The notes under the pieces are model-generated. The model was not told the origin of the DNA, did not search any database, and saw only the letters and a list, made by a program, of their open reading frames with translations. Shown in pieces: positions 14,063-19,924 of a stretch of DNA of 49,586 bases (position 1 is the stretch's first letter; each line of letters begins with the position of its first letter). Origin of the DNA: Oscillospiraceae bacterium (lineage in GTDB: Bacteria > Bacillota > Clostridia > Oscillospirales > Acutalibacteraceae). The DNA lies in contig JAISXG010000101.1 in assembly GCA_031270605.1 (NCBI GenBank), positions 1 through 49,586 of the forward strand, read 5' to 3'. Both the position numbers and the translations under genes were made by a program.

Positions 14063-14239
14063 CTATATGCCCGTCCGTTTGCTCGGCAACTCAAAATATT
14101 TAAGGTCTTCCGGCCTGATCCGATATATCCGTCCAAATTTCGCCGCTTTCAATTTTCCTTCCCGGATCCAGGTCCATACCGTTTCTATCTTTACGTGATA
14201 CCGGACCGCGACATCTTTACAAGTCATTAATTGTTCCAT
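14063..14239 (-). CDS. Excisionase/MerR-type HTH protein, 58 aa
   Basis: A compact winged-helix domain: LMTCKDVAVRYHVKIETVWTW, then REGKLKAAKFGRIYRIRPED, the helix_turn_helix_17/excisionase signature. Such proteins act as excisionases or early regulators. The start is set at ATG 14239 with GAGGAA upstream; a longer frame extends into the promoter region. It is among the first genes of the leftward early block. Confidence 0.75.
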   Translation of the reverse strand: MEQLMTCKDVAVRYHVKIETVWTWIREGKLKAAKFGRIYRIRPEDLKYFELPSKRTGI

Positions 14240-14259
14240 TTCCTCACATCCTTTCTTCC

Positions 14260-14288
14260 TTGACTTTAGTTCGGTTTTGTTATACAAT
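14260..14288 (+). promoter_or_regulatory. Rightward promoter for the two moron genes at 14.3-14.9 kb
   Basis: TTGACT (14260-14265), 17-base spacer, TACAAT (14283-14288). A dyad GAATC...GATTC follows immediately (14290-14306), a possible operator. It lies between divergent genes. Confidence 0.55.
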
Positions 14289-14337
14289 TTGAATCGTGCT
14301 GTGATTCGAAAATCAACAAATGAAGGGATCGAAGCTC

Positions 14338-14592
14338 ATGCAGGTTGACGGCGCTATCATCAAAGAGTATGGCGTTACATTTTCTATCATTCTGGTTAAC
14401 TCCCGTGTTCTGCGAAACATGCAGGAATGCGACGAGATCAGAAGGGAAGCGCAAAGCGTTTTTCCGTCTCCAATTATTTTAATGGCTCAAGATTCGAGGG
14501 GAACTCCCACGTATCAAGGCTGCAGGGATATTATTGATTTCTTAAGCGCGATACGTCCTTCAAGAATTGTCTGGAAACAATATACTATTTAA
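14338..14592 (+). CDS. Hypothetical protein, 84 aa
   Basis: Starts MQVDGAIIKEYGVTFSIILV; mixed alpha/beta pattern with a hydrophobic core strand (VTFSIILVN), a central VFPSPIILMAQDSRGTPTYQG segment and a C-terminal helix. ATG 14338 is preferred (AAGGGA ten bases upstream) over the ATG at 14320. Oriented against the early operon with its own promoter, so it is probably a moron expressed in the lysogen. No family recognised. Confidence 0.55.
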   Translation: MQVDGAIIKEYGVTFSIILVNSRVLRNMQECDEIRREAQSVFPSPIILMAQDSRGTPTYQGCRDIIDFLSAIRPSRIVWKQYTI

Positions 14593-14613
14593 ATCTAAAA
14601 GGAGCTGCATCAA

Positions 14614-14913
14614 ATGAACAACGAAGAAAAAATCTTATTCGTGCTGGAAAACCTCACCGCTAAGGTTGACAAACTGGAAGCGGGTCAAGCAAAACTGGAA
14701 GCAGGTCAAGCAAAACTGGAAGCGGGTCAAGCAAAACTGGAAGCCAAAGTCGATAGGTTAGAGCAAAAAAACAACCAGCGGTTTGATACTTTGGAACAAT
14801 CCGTAAAGGACATTGACACCAAGCTTGAAACATACTCCAGAGAAATCCTGAAGGATGTGGGCAAACTGGAAACCAGACTGGAAAAGTTAGAACCTGCCGA
14901 AATTGGCTATTGA
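14614..14913 (+). CDS. Coiled-coil protein with LEAGQAK heptad repeats
   Basis: A 99-residue coiled coil. Three near-identical 21-base units (14671-14733) encode LEAGQAK heptads with a partial fourth, followed by LEAKVDRLEQK and further heptads, so length variation by slippage is likely. AAAGGAG precedes the ATG. It may oligomerise or serve as a spacer. Co-directional with the preceding gene (21 bases) and its 3' end overlaps a convergent gene by 27 bases. Confidence 0.7.
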   Translation: MNNEEKILFVLENLTAKVDKLEAGQAKLEAGQAKLEAGQAKLEAKVDRLEQKNNQRFDTLEQSVKDIDTKLETYSREILKDVGKLETRLEKLEPAEIGY

Positions 14914-15246
14914 TTTTGGGATATCCGCGCGGTTCGAACACTGAAACATATCCGGGATGGTGGCGCATAAAATGAATATGGAAATGCCAAATGTTATCAC
15001 TACATGTAAGGTGAAAGGAACAAATTTTCGGATTTGATCCTTTAAGTGATCCATAACTATCTGCAGCTTCTGTTCCGCGGAGAGGACATCCGCCGCATCC
15101 TTTGAAATGCTGATTTTTATTTCACGCGATTCAAAATCCGTTTCAACTACAAAAATGATGCTTTTCGTAAACTCACCCATTTCCTCATTGGATGCGTCAT
15201 TTTCAATATCATCCGTTTCTAATTCAATGACTTCCACTTGTCTCAC
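14887..15246 (-). CDS. Tail-anchored or single-span membrane protein, 119 aa
   Basis: Acidic N-terminus (VIELETDDIENDASNEEMGE), a strand-helix cytoplasmic part (FVVETDFESREIKISISKDA), then one hydrophobic span near residues 84-103 and a short tail. Start placed at GTG 15246 (AAGGAG six bases upstream) rather than the GTG at 15267. Function unknown; probably membrane-associated and lysogen-expressed. Overlaps the coiled-coil gene tail-to-tail. Confidence 0.55.
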   Translation of the reverse strand: MRQVEVIELETDDIENDASNEEMGEFTKSIIFVVETDFESREIKISISKDAADVLSAEQKLQIVMDHLKDQIRKFVPFTLHVVITFGISIFILCATIPDMFQCSNRADIPKSIANFGRF

Positions 15247-15280
15247 CTCACTCTCCTTACCGCTCACCGGAGCGGTTTTA

Positions 15281-15338
15281 TTGATACTTGCGTTTCCCTT
15301 TGATACAATCTTGATATCAGCGGTGTCGCGCTGATATC
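15281..15338 (+). promoter_or_regulatory. Rightward promoter with downstream operator-like palindrome
   Basis: TTGATA (15281-15286), 17 bases, TACAAT (15304-15309). Immediately after the -10, GATATCAGCG (15313-15322) and CGCTGATATC (15329-15338) are exact complements around six bases and would span the transcription start. No T-run follows, so an operator is more likely than a terminator. Confidence 0.65.
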
Positions 15339-15348
15339 TAAATTAAAA

Positions 15349-15603
15349 GTGACAGGGGGCGTTTTTATTAAATGGATTTATCGAAGTCCGATAGGCGCAA
15401 TTTATATAGTAAAAAATGCAAACAGCCGGTACTTTATAATTATTAATGGAAATTCATATGGCGGTTATCGGTCAGCGGTTGCCGCAGCTGATGATGTATA
15501 TACTTTTTCCACAGGTTGTTATGAGTGGGATAAGCATTGTGTCGAGATTAATTACCACCTTCATGTACCTACAGACATCTACGAATGGGAGCGTATCGGC
15601 TAA
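15349..15603 (+). CDS. Small phage protein, about 84 aa
   Basis: Strand-rich N-terminal half (YRSPIGAIYIVKNANSRYFII, NGNSYGGY) followed by SAVAAADDVYTFSTGCYEWD, a motif that recurs in small hypothetical proteins of Clostridial phages. The start is unclear: GTG 15349 lacks a Shine-Dalgarno, while AGGGGG is correctly spaced for an ATT seven codons in (IKWIYRSP). Function unknown. Confidence 0.6.
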   Translation: MTGGVFIKWIYRSPIGAIYIVKNANSRYFIIINGNSYGGYRSAVAAADDVYTFSTGCYEWDKHCVEINYHLHVPTDIYEWERIG

Positions 15604-15616
15604 TCCATAAAACCAA

Positions 15617-15808
15617 CTAACGGTACTCTTCAAGTTGTAAACGCTGTATCCGCTCCAAATCGCAATCAATTAAATTGAGAATATGAAGGTTCTTATCCAT
15701 TTCGGCTGAATCTTTCGTATTCTCTTTTGCTTTATTCAAAAGCTCTTTTGAGTAGATTTCCAAAACCTCTAAGTTTGTGTTGATAATGCTTTCCATCTTT
15801 TCACGCAT
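15617..15808 (-). CDS. Small helical protein, 63 aa
   Basis: Starts MREKMESIINTNLEVLEIYS; acidic/basic amphipathic helices throughout. ATG 15808 has GTGAGG eight bases upstream. The preceding leader (a GCTC...GAGC hairpin, then GTAA/GATAA and AGTGAGG) resembles that of the gene at 14887-15246, as noted in the findings. Function unknown. Confidence 0.55.
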   Translation of the reverse strand: MREKMESIINTNLEVLEIYSKELLNKAKENTKDSAEMDKNLHILNLIDCDLERIQRLQLEEYR

Positions 15809-15834
15809 GGTAAAGGCCTCACTTTCTTTATCGC

Positions 15835-16212
15835 TCATTGCGAGCGTTTTTGTTGATCATTATTTTTGCGTTCCCTGCTATTAAATAATTTTTCCGATAT
15901 AACCTGCAGATTATATCTAATTTGCCTATATAAGTTTTTTGACCGCTCACCGCTTTCAAGCCGCTCAATAAGTGGGTAAAGGTTTTCCGTTGCAAGCAAC
16001 TGCCCTTTATATCCATAAAGGGGGCTTTCGGAAAGCGCGAAGCGTAAATCTTCTTTCAGGGCGGGCCAATTGAAGCCTTTACTCATATCCACTTCAACGG
16101 CGCGTTCGGTGGCGTCAGTACTCCGTTGCATTGTTTCCGGGGGGGGTAAGTCGGTAATTTTGTCAGGATCCGCGCCGGCATCAAATCGTGTTGCAACTTC
16201 TTTACTGATCAA
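15835..16212 (-). CDS. Phage hypothetical protein, 125 aa
   Basis: Low-complexity N-terminal third (about 1-40), then a helical domain (GFNWPALKEDLRFALSES, LYPLIERLESGERSKNLYRQ) and a basic tail. The start is a TTG with AAAGGAG 12 bases upstream, so poorly defined. The stop overlaps the hairpin leader of the next gene. No family recognised. Confidence 0.5.
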   Translation of the reverse strand: MISKEVATRFDAGADPDKITDLPPPETMQRSTDATERAVEVDMSKGFNWPALKEDLRFALSESPLYGYKGQLLATENLYPLIERLESGERSKNLYRQIRYNLQVISEKLFNSRERKNNDQQKRSQ

Positions 16213-16251
16213 TAACTATTCCATCTCCTTTTTATCCCTACTTTGTTTTAC

Positions 16252-16280
16252 TTGATTTTTCTTGGGTTTTGTTATATAAT
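16252..16280 (+). promoter_or_regulatory. Promoter of the candidate ncRNA
   Basis: TTGATT (16252-16257), exactly 17 bases, TATAAT (16275-16280); predicted start near 16287. It points into a stretch with no rightward gene until 16,894, which itself has a separate promoter. This supports a noncoding product. Confidence 0.75.
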
Positions 16281-16286
16281 CATTTC

Positions 16287-16547
16287 GCGAGTTTGGCTTG
16301 GGCCTGCGAAATTGGCTATAAAGCCGGAATCGTTTGGCTGTGACCAGAATGCAGAATGTAGGCGTTGAGTGTTCCTCATTCCTTTTCGAAGGCCATCATC
16401 TATCAGCAAGGGGGATAACATCCCCGTATCCCAAACCGTAACGACAAATCAAAAACACCAAAACTATTCTTTCCGCCCGAAATAAAACAACCCGCTCAAC
16501 GCCTGCATTCTGTATTCTGGGGTACGATAAGTTTATACGTTGTTTTT
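16287..16547 (+). ncRNA. Candidate structured noncoding RNA with a 28-bp closing stem
   Basis: Positions 16344-16371 and 16493-16520 pair over 28 consecutive positions on the + strand with no mismatch: 25 Watson-Crick and three G-U wobbles (which would be A-C mismatches on the other strand, favouring a + strand RNA). The 5' part has a TTTCGC...GCGAAA stem. The enclosed 121 bases hold CCTT-TTCG-AAGG and GGGGAT-AAC-ATCCCC hairpins and an A-rich, probably single-stranded section. A short hairpin (16524-16540) with TGTTTTT resembles a terminator. No coding frame or known RNA family was recognised. A TIR-bearing miniature element is the main alternative. Confidence 0.6.
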
Positions 16548-16554
16548 CTGGCCC

Positions 16555-16611
16555 TGCTCATTTTCTAGCCCTGCCCCACGGGTGATCAAGGGGCCTACGA
16601 TATAATGAGCA
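16555..16611. repeat. Nested inverted repeat beside the candidate ncRNA
   Basis: TGCTCATT (16555-16562) is complementary to AATGAGCA (16604-16611), and inside it GCCCC (16573-16577) to GGGGC (16590-16594). It directly follows the stop of the leftward HTH gene, so it may be an RNA structure at that gene's 3' end or a second domain of the neighbouring noncoding region. Confidence 0.5.
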
Positions 16612-16612
16612 A

Positions 16613-16819
16613 TCACGCCTGTTTGACTTGTCCCGTTTTGAGAAAATGTTCAAACGGCTCGCGCGGAATGACATAAATCCAGCCTTTTTTACCCTGATAG
16701 GCAAAGCCTATCGGGAATGTGCCGTTTCTTAATCCAATACGTACTGTTTCGGCGTTTGTTTTTCCAATTCTTTGCGCAACCTCTTCCGGGGTAATAAGTT
16801 CTGCGTTCAATGTGTTCAC
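16613..16819 (-). CDS. Small phage HTH protein, 68 aa
   Basis: A helix-turn-helix of the excisionase/AlpA-like kind: LITPEEVAQRIGKTNAETVRIG, then a GTFPIGFAYQGKKGW wing. AGAAGGTGA lies before the ATG. It is divergent from the HsdR_N-like gene and adjacent to the structured noncoding region, so it could regulate either. A direct role is not shown by the sequence. Confidence 0.65.
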   Translation of the reverse strand: MNTLNAELITPEEVAQRIGKTNAETVRIGLRNGTFPIGFAYQGKKGWIYVIPREPFEHFLKTGQVKQA

Positions 16820-16829
16820 CTTCTTTTCT

Positions 16830-16858
16830 TTGATAAATATTGTAAAATGGTTTATAAT
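16830..16858 (+). promoter_or_regulatory. Promoter of the HsdR_N-like gene
   Basis: TTGATA (16830-16835), 17 bases, TATAAT (16853-16858), about 35 bases before the start codon. Strong, apparently constitutive, as expected for a lysogen-expressed accessory gene. Confidence 0.75.
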
Positions 16859-16893
16859 ATGTTAGAGTATTACAGAATACATATGGGAGTGAT

Positions 16894-17943
16894 GTGAAAA
16901 TGGATTTAATTGATCGGATTAAGCAACTTGCAAAGCGCGCCAACACATTGAAGGAAAGCATCCAGACCGAAGAAGCCACCAAAATGTCACTGATTATCCC
17001 GTTTTTCCAAATGCTTGGATATGACGTGTTCAACCCTGATGAGTTTCTTCCCGAGTTTACCGCCGACGTCGGAATCAAAAAGGGGGAAAAGGTGGATTAT
17101 GCGATAATCATTGACGGTCAGCCCGCGATTTTGATTGAGTGTAAATGGTGCGGGGAAAGGCTTGAAAGTCATGATTCTCAATTGTTCCGTTATTTTGGAA
17201 CTACCTCCGCAAAGTTTGCGATTTTGACAAACGGCATAGTTTACAAGTTTTACACTGATCTTGACGAGGCCAACAAGATGGACCTTGTACCATTCCTTGA
17301 ATTTGACCTCGAGAACCTAAGGGAAAACCTGATACCCGAAATAAAGCAGTTCCAAAAGGATAGTTTTAACCCTGACAGTATGATGGGTGCAGCATCGGAG
17401 CTGAAATATTCCAAGTTAATCAAGGAATATTTTGGAGAACAGCTTAAAAACCCACTGGATGACTTTGTTACATACTTTGCCAATCAGGTTTATGAAGGCA
17501 GAAAAACACAAGCTGTCATAGAGAAGTTCACGCCTATTGTGAAGAAAGCACTAAACGACTTCATCACGGAAAAAATGAATGAAAAAATCAAATCGGCACT
17601 GGATAATAACGCGAAGAATGACGAAGTGGTTGATGTGCAAGATGCGCCTGTGCCGCCACCGGATAAAATTCAAACCACGAATGATGAAATAGAGGCTTTT
17701 TATATTATCAAGAGCATGTTGCTTGACATCGTTGACCCGTCTCGCGTCACATATAAAGACACGGAAACTTACTTTGGAATTCTGCTCGACGGCAAAACAA
17801 CAAGATGGATTTGCCGCATCAAACTGGATGGGACAAAAAAATTCGTACATTTCCCTGATGGCGAAAAAGAGCAAATTGAAGCGTTGGACGACTTGTATAA
17901 ACTAAAGGATCGTATTCTTGTTTCTGCCAATTTGAGGTTATAA
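16894..17943 (+). CDS. Type I restriction HsdR_N-like nuclease domain protein (stand-alone)
   Basis: A 349-residue protein. Residues about 25-130 match the HSDR_N_2/COG4748 PD-(D/E)XK fold: FFQMLGYDVFNPDEFLPEF, then KVDYAIIIDGQPAILIECKW with the D...ExK active-site residues, and a conserved QLFRYF segment. There is no helicase domain. The C-terminal half includes a linker (about 235-250) and an alpha/beta region. Such orphans occur in prophages and are suspected defence or exclusion factors (inference). Start is GTG 16894 or ATG 16900, the latter with GGGAG ten bases upstream. It is a single-gene unit with its own promoter and terminator. Confidence 0.75.
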   Translation: MKMDLIDRIKQLAKRANTLKESIQTEEATKMSLIIPFFQMLGYDVFNPDEFLPEFTADVGIKKGEKVDYAIIIDGQPAILIECKWCGERLESHDSQLFRYFGTTSAKFAILTNGIVYKFYTDLDEANKMDLVPFLEFDLENLRENLIPEIKQFQKDSFNPDSMMGAASELKYSKLIKEYFGEQLKNPLDDFVTYFANQVYEGRKTQAVIEKFTPIVKKALNDFITEKMNEKIKSALDNNAKNDEVVDVQDAPVPPPDKIQTTNDEIEAFYIIKSMLLDIVDPSRVTYKDTETYFGILLDGKTTRWICRIKLDGTKKFVHFPDGEKEQIEALDDLYKLKDRILVSANLRL

Positions 17944-17957
17944 GACACCTGTACCCT

Positions 17958-17980
17958 GCCCCTCTTTGGAGGGGCCTTTT
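17958..17980 (+). terminator. Intrinsic terminator after the HsdR_N-like gene
   Basis: GCCCCTC (17958-17964), loop TTTG, GAGGGGC (17969-17975), then CTTTT. It lies between this gene and the convergent cro-like gene. Confidence 0.75.
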
Positions 17981-17999
17981 GTATTGCAGGACGTTGCAT

Positions 18000-18209
18000 T
18001 TACGAAACTTTTGTGCTAAAAAAAACCGGCATGAGATCATCATCTGGGAAAGCTTCCGCAAAAAGCCGTATCTCTTTTCGCATAAAGTCACTTTCTCCTG
18101 CCATCTTTCGGTATAGCGTTGTTATACTTATGCCCATTATTTTTGCAGCATATTTAATATCTCTTCCGTTTTTGTTCAATATATATCTAAACAAGCTTTC
18201 GTTAAACAT
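18000..18209 (-). CDS. Cro-like repressor, 69 aa
   Basis: A small HTH of the Cro/DUF739 type (FRYILNKNGRDIKYAAKIMG, ITTLYRKMAGES, EIRLFAEAFPDDDL). It is divergent from the CI-like gene across 149 bases, the classic lysogeny switch layout. ATG 18209 follows GGGAGGTGAT; the GTG three codons earlier is part of the Shine-Dalgarno region. It would be the first gene of the lytic direction, although the HsdR_N-like gene lies convergent to it on the left. Confidence 0.8.
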   Translation of the reverse strand: MFNESLFRYILNKNGRDIKYAAKIMGISITTLYRKMAGESDFMRKEIRLFAEAFPDDDLMPVFFSTKVS

Positions 18210-18243
18210 TGTAATCACCTCCCTGTGTTCCGTTTACGAAACC

Positions 18244-18340
18244 ATCTTACATCATAATTTTTAGCTTGTCAATACGTTTTCGCAACTTTTTTTTAAACAT
18301 TGCGAAAATTGTTGCATTTATGAAATGACAGTGCTATTAT
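18244..18340. promoter_or_regulatory. Divergent lysogeny-switch promoters and operators
   Basis: Leftward promoter for cro: TTGACA (complement 18267-18272), 17 bases, TAAGAT (complement 18244-18249). Rightward promoter for cI: TTGCAT (18312-18317), 17 bases, TATTAT (18335-18340). Between them TTTTCGCAA (18277-18285) and TTGCGAAAA (18300-18308) are exact complements, and related half-sites (TTACGAAAC, TTATGAAAT) flank them. These are likely CI/Cro operators. Confidence 0.75.
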
Positions 18341-18358
18341 TAGCAGGAGGTGATTAGG

Positions 18359-18781
18359 TTGGAATTTAAAGATTTTATAAAGAATAGAAGGCTTGAAATA
18401 GGTAAAACCTTAGAAGAAGTAGGGAATCATGTGGGTGTTAGTAAAACAACAGTACAGCGCTGGGAAAGTGGAAATATATCAAATTTAAGGCGAGACAAAA
18501 TTGCAAAGCTTGCAGAGGCCCTCGATGTTTCTCCCGCTTGCCTCATGGGATGGGAGGATATCCCTACCTGCCCTCATTATGTCAATATTGTAGAATTATA
18601 TGGGGAAGACCTTCCCTCATCTATTATATTAAAAAAGCATGAAGAAGAATTTCTAAATAATTATCGTTTACTGAATGATCAAGGGCAAGAGTTTATGCGG
18701 CAAACAATGGTTGCCGCATTAAATACATATAAAAAAGATTTTCGCCTTTCCGATATGGAAATTGCCAATGAAATAGGTTAA
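18359..18781 (+). CDS. XRE-family CI-like phage repressor, 140 aa
   Basis: N-terminal HTH_3 domain (KNRRLEIGKTLEEVGNHVGV, KTTVQRWESGNISN, KIAKLAEALDVSPACLMGWE), then a helical dimerisation part. No LexA-type peptidase domain is present, so induction would not be by RecA-driven self-cleavage. Start is TTG 18359: AGGAGG lies eight bases upstream, and the GTG at 18350 is inside that site. Expected to hold the prophage silent and be autoregulated through the operators upstream. Confidence 0.85.
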   Translation: MEFKDFIKNRRLEIGKTLEEVGNHVGVSKTTVQRWESGNISNLRRDKIAKLAEALDVSPACLMGWEDIPTCPHYVNIVELYGEDLPSSIILKKHEEEFLNNYRLLNDQGQEFMRQTMVAALNTYKKDFRLSDMEIANEIG

Positions 18782-18854
18782 AGCGTATGTTTGTAAGTCT
18801 GAATTTTAAAAAACCCCTCTCCAACCCGAAGGGCAGGGAGGGTAATAAAAAGGG

Positions 18855-19676
18855 GTGAAGATTATTTACACAAATATAAAACGAAGTGTTTATAATCTAA
18901 TCCGCGACGATGATGAAAACAATCTATTAAGCAATATTTTTGATGGTATTATCATTACGCTGATCATTATAAATATTATCTTTGTTATTGCAGACACTTT
19001 CATTCTGCCCGATAAAGTGAAAGCGGTATTTAATTGCATTGAATTTGTATCAGTTATCATATTCACAATCGAATATCTTATGCGGGTATGGACTTCTGAC
19101 TTGATATTTCCCAAAATGTCTATTACCAGAGCAAGAATAAAATACATATTTTCATTTATGGCAATTGTTGACCTTTTAGCAATTGCTCCGTTTTATCTGC
19201 CGTTTGTTGTCAATATTGATTTGCGGGTATTGCGCGCACTTCGGATTATTCGGCTTTTACGAATATTCAAGGTAAACAGATATACAAATGCACTATCAAC
19301 CATCGGTGATGTATTTCGGCGCAAAAAGCATCAGCTTTTGTCCTCAATAATTGTTGTGGCATTGCTTATGATTATAGCCGCCGTTTTAATGTATAATGTT
19401 GAAAATTCTGCTCAACCGGATGCTTTTAGTAACGCGTTTTCCGCGCTATGGTGGGCGGTTGCAACTTTAACCACTGTTGGCTATGGTGATGTGTACCCGG
19501 TAACAGTATTAGGCAAGATCTTAAGTGCTATTATCGCGTTGCTGGGTATCGGCGTTGTTGCAGTCCCTACGGGTATTATTAGTGCGGGATTTATGGAAAA
19601 CATTGCCCACGAACAAGAGATGAAGAAAGAGGAAAAGCACTTTTGCCCATATTGCGGCAAAAACCTTGAAGAATAG
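18855..19676 (+). CDS. Voltage-gated K+ channel (Kv-like) with C-terminal zinc ribbon
   Basis: A 273-residue six-helix channel. Hydrophobic segments begin near residue 27; the S4 voltage sensor is RVLRALRIIRLLRIFKVNR (about 125-143); the pore has LWWAVATLTTVGYGDVYP with the canonical TVGYGD selectivity filter near residue 210; S6 follows. The C-terminus ends in FCPYCGKNLEE, half a zinc ribbon. Start is GTG 18855 or a downstream ATT with AAGGGG at better spacing. It lies between repressor and integrase in the same orientation, a typical moron position, so it probably alters membrane properties of the lysogen. Confidence 0.9.
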   Translation: MKIIYTNIKRSVYNLIRDDDENNLLSNIFDGIIITLIIINIIFVIADTFILPDKVKAVFNCIEFVSVIIFTIEYLMRVWTSDLIFPKMSITRARIKYIFSFMAIVDLLAIAPFYLPFVVNIDLRVLRALRIIRLLRIFKVNRYTNALSTIGDVFRRKKHQLLSSIIVVALLMIIAAVLMYNVENSAQPDAFSNAFSALWWAVATLTTVGYGDVYPVTVLGKILSAIIALLGIGVVAVPTGIISAGFMENIAHEQEMKKEEKHFCPYCGKNLEE

Positions 19677-19687
19677 AGGGATTGATT

Positions 19688-19868
19688 ATGAATGCGGTTA
19701 TTTTTGCTCGTTATTCCAGTTATGGGCAGACAGAATAACGCATAGGAGGACAATTGCGCGACTGTTATACCTATGCTGAACGCGCAGGTTATCATCGTGT
19801 GGAAACTGGATCGTTACTCATATCATTATGATAGTGCGATCTAAAAAAAACACGCTGAATTTGTCAGT
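19688..19868 (+). pseudogene. Relic of a serine recombinase N-terminus
   Basis: The frame from ATG 19688 reads MNAVIFARYSSYGQTE, then a stop, then RIGGQLRDCYTYAERAGYH: the catalytic N-terminus of a large serine recombinase (nucleophile Ser in ARYSS). One frame over, at about 19799-19837, VWKLDRYSYHYDSAI corresponds to the VYKLDRFSRNRYDSAI region normally some 30 residues further on. So there are a stop, a deletion and a frameshift, and the rest of the gene is gone. It shows that another recombinase-bearing element once occupied this site. Confidence 0.8.
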
Positions 19869-19874
19869 AGGATA

Positions 19875-19903
19875 AAATAAAAAAGCCCGGCTTTACGCCG
19901 GGT
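19875..19903 (-). terminator. Leftward intrinsic terminator before the integrase
   Basis: CCCGGC (19886-19891), five-base loop, GCCGGG (19897-19902). On the leftward strand the stem is followed by CTTTTTTATTTT. It would stop transcription entering from the integrase side. Confidence 0.65.
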
Positions 19904-19924
19904 AAGATTTAAAAGGGTGATGCA

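Noticed and set aside
14671-14745. Short tandem repeats as a CRISPR-like array
   Set aside because: Units are contiguous 21-mers without spacers and lie in a coding frame for coiled-coil heptads.
16344-16520. Retron msr-msd or type III toxin-antitoxin RNA
   Set aside because: No reverse transcriptase gene or ToxN-like gene is adjacent, and there are no tandem short repeats typical of ToxI.
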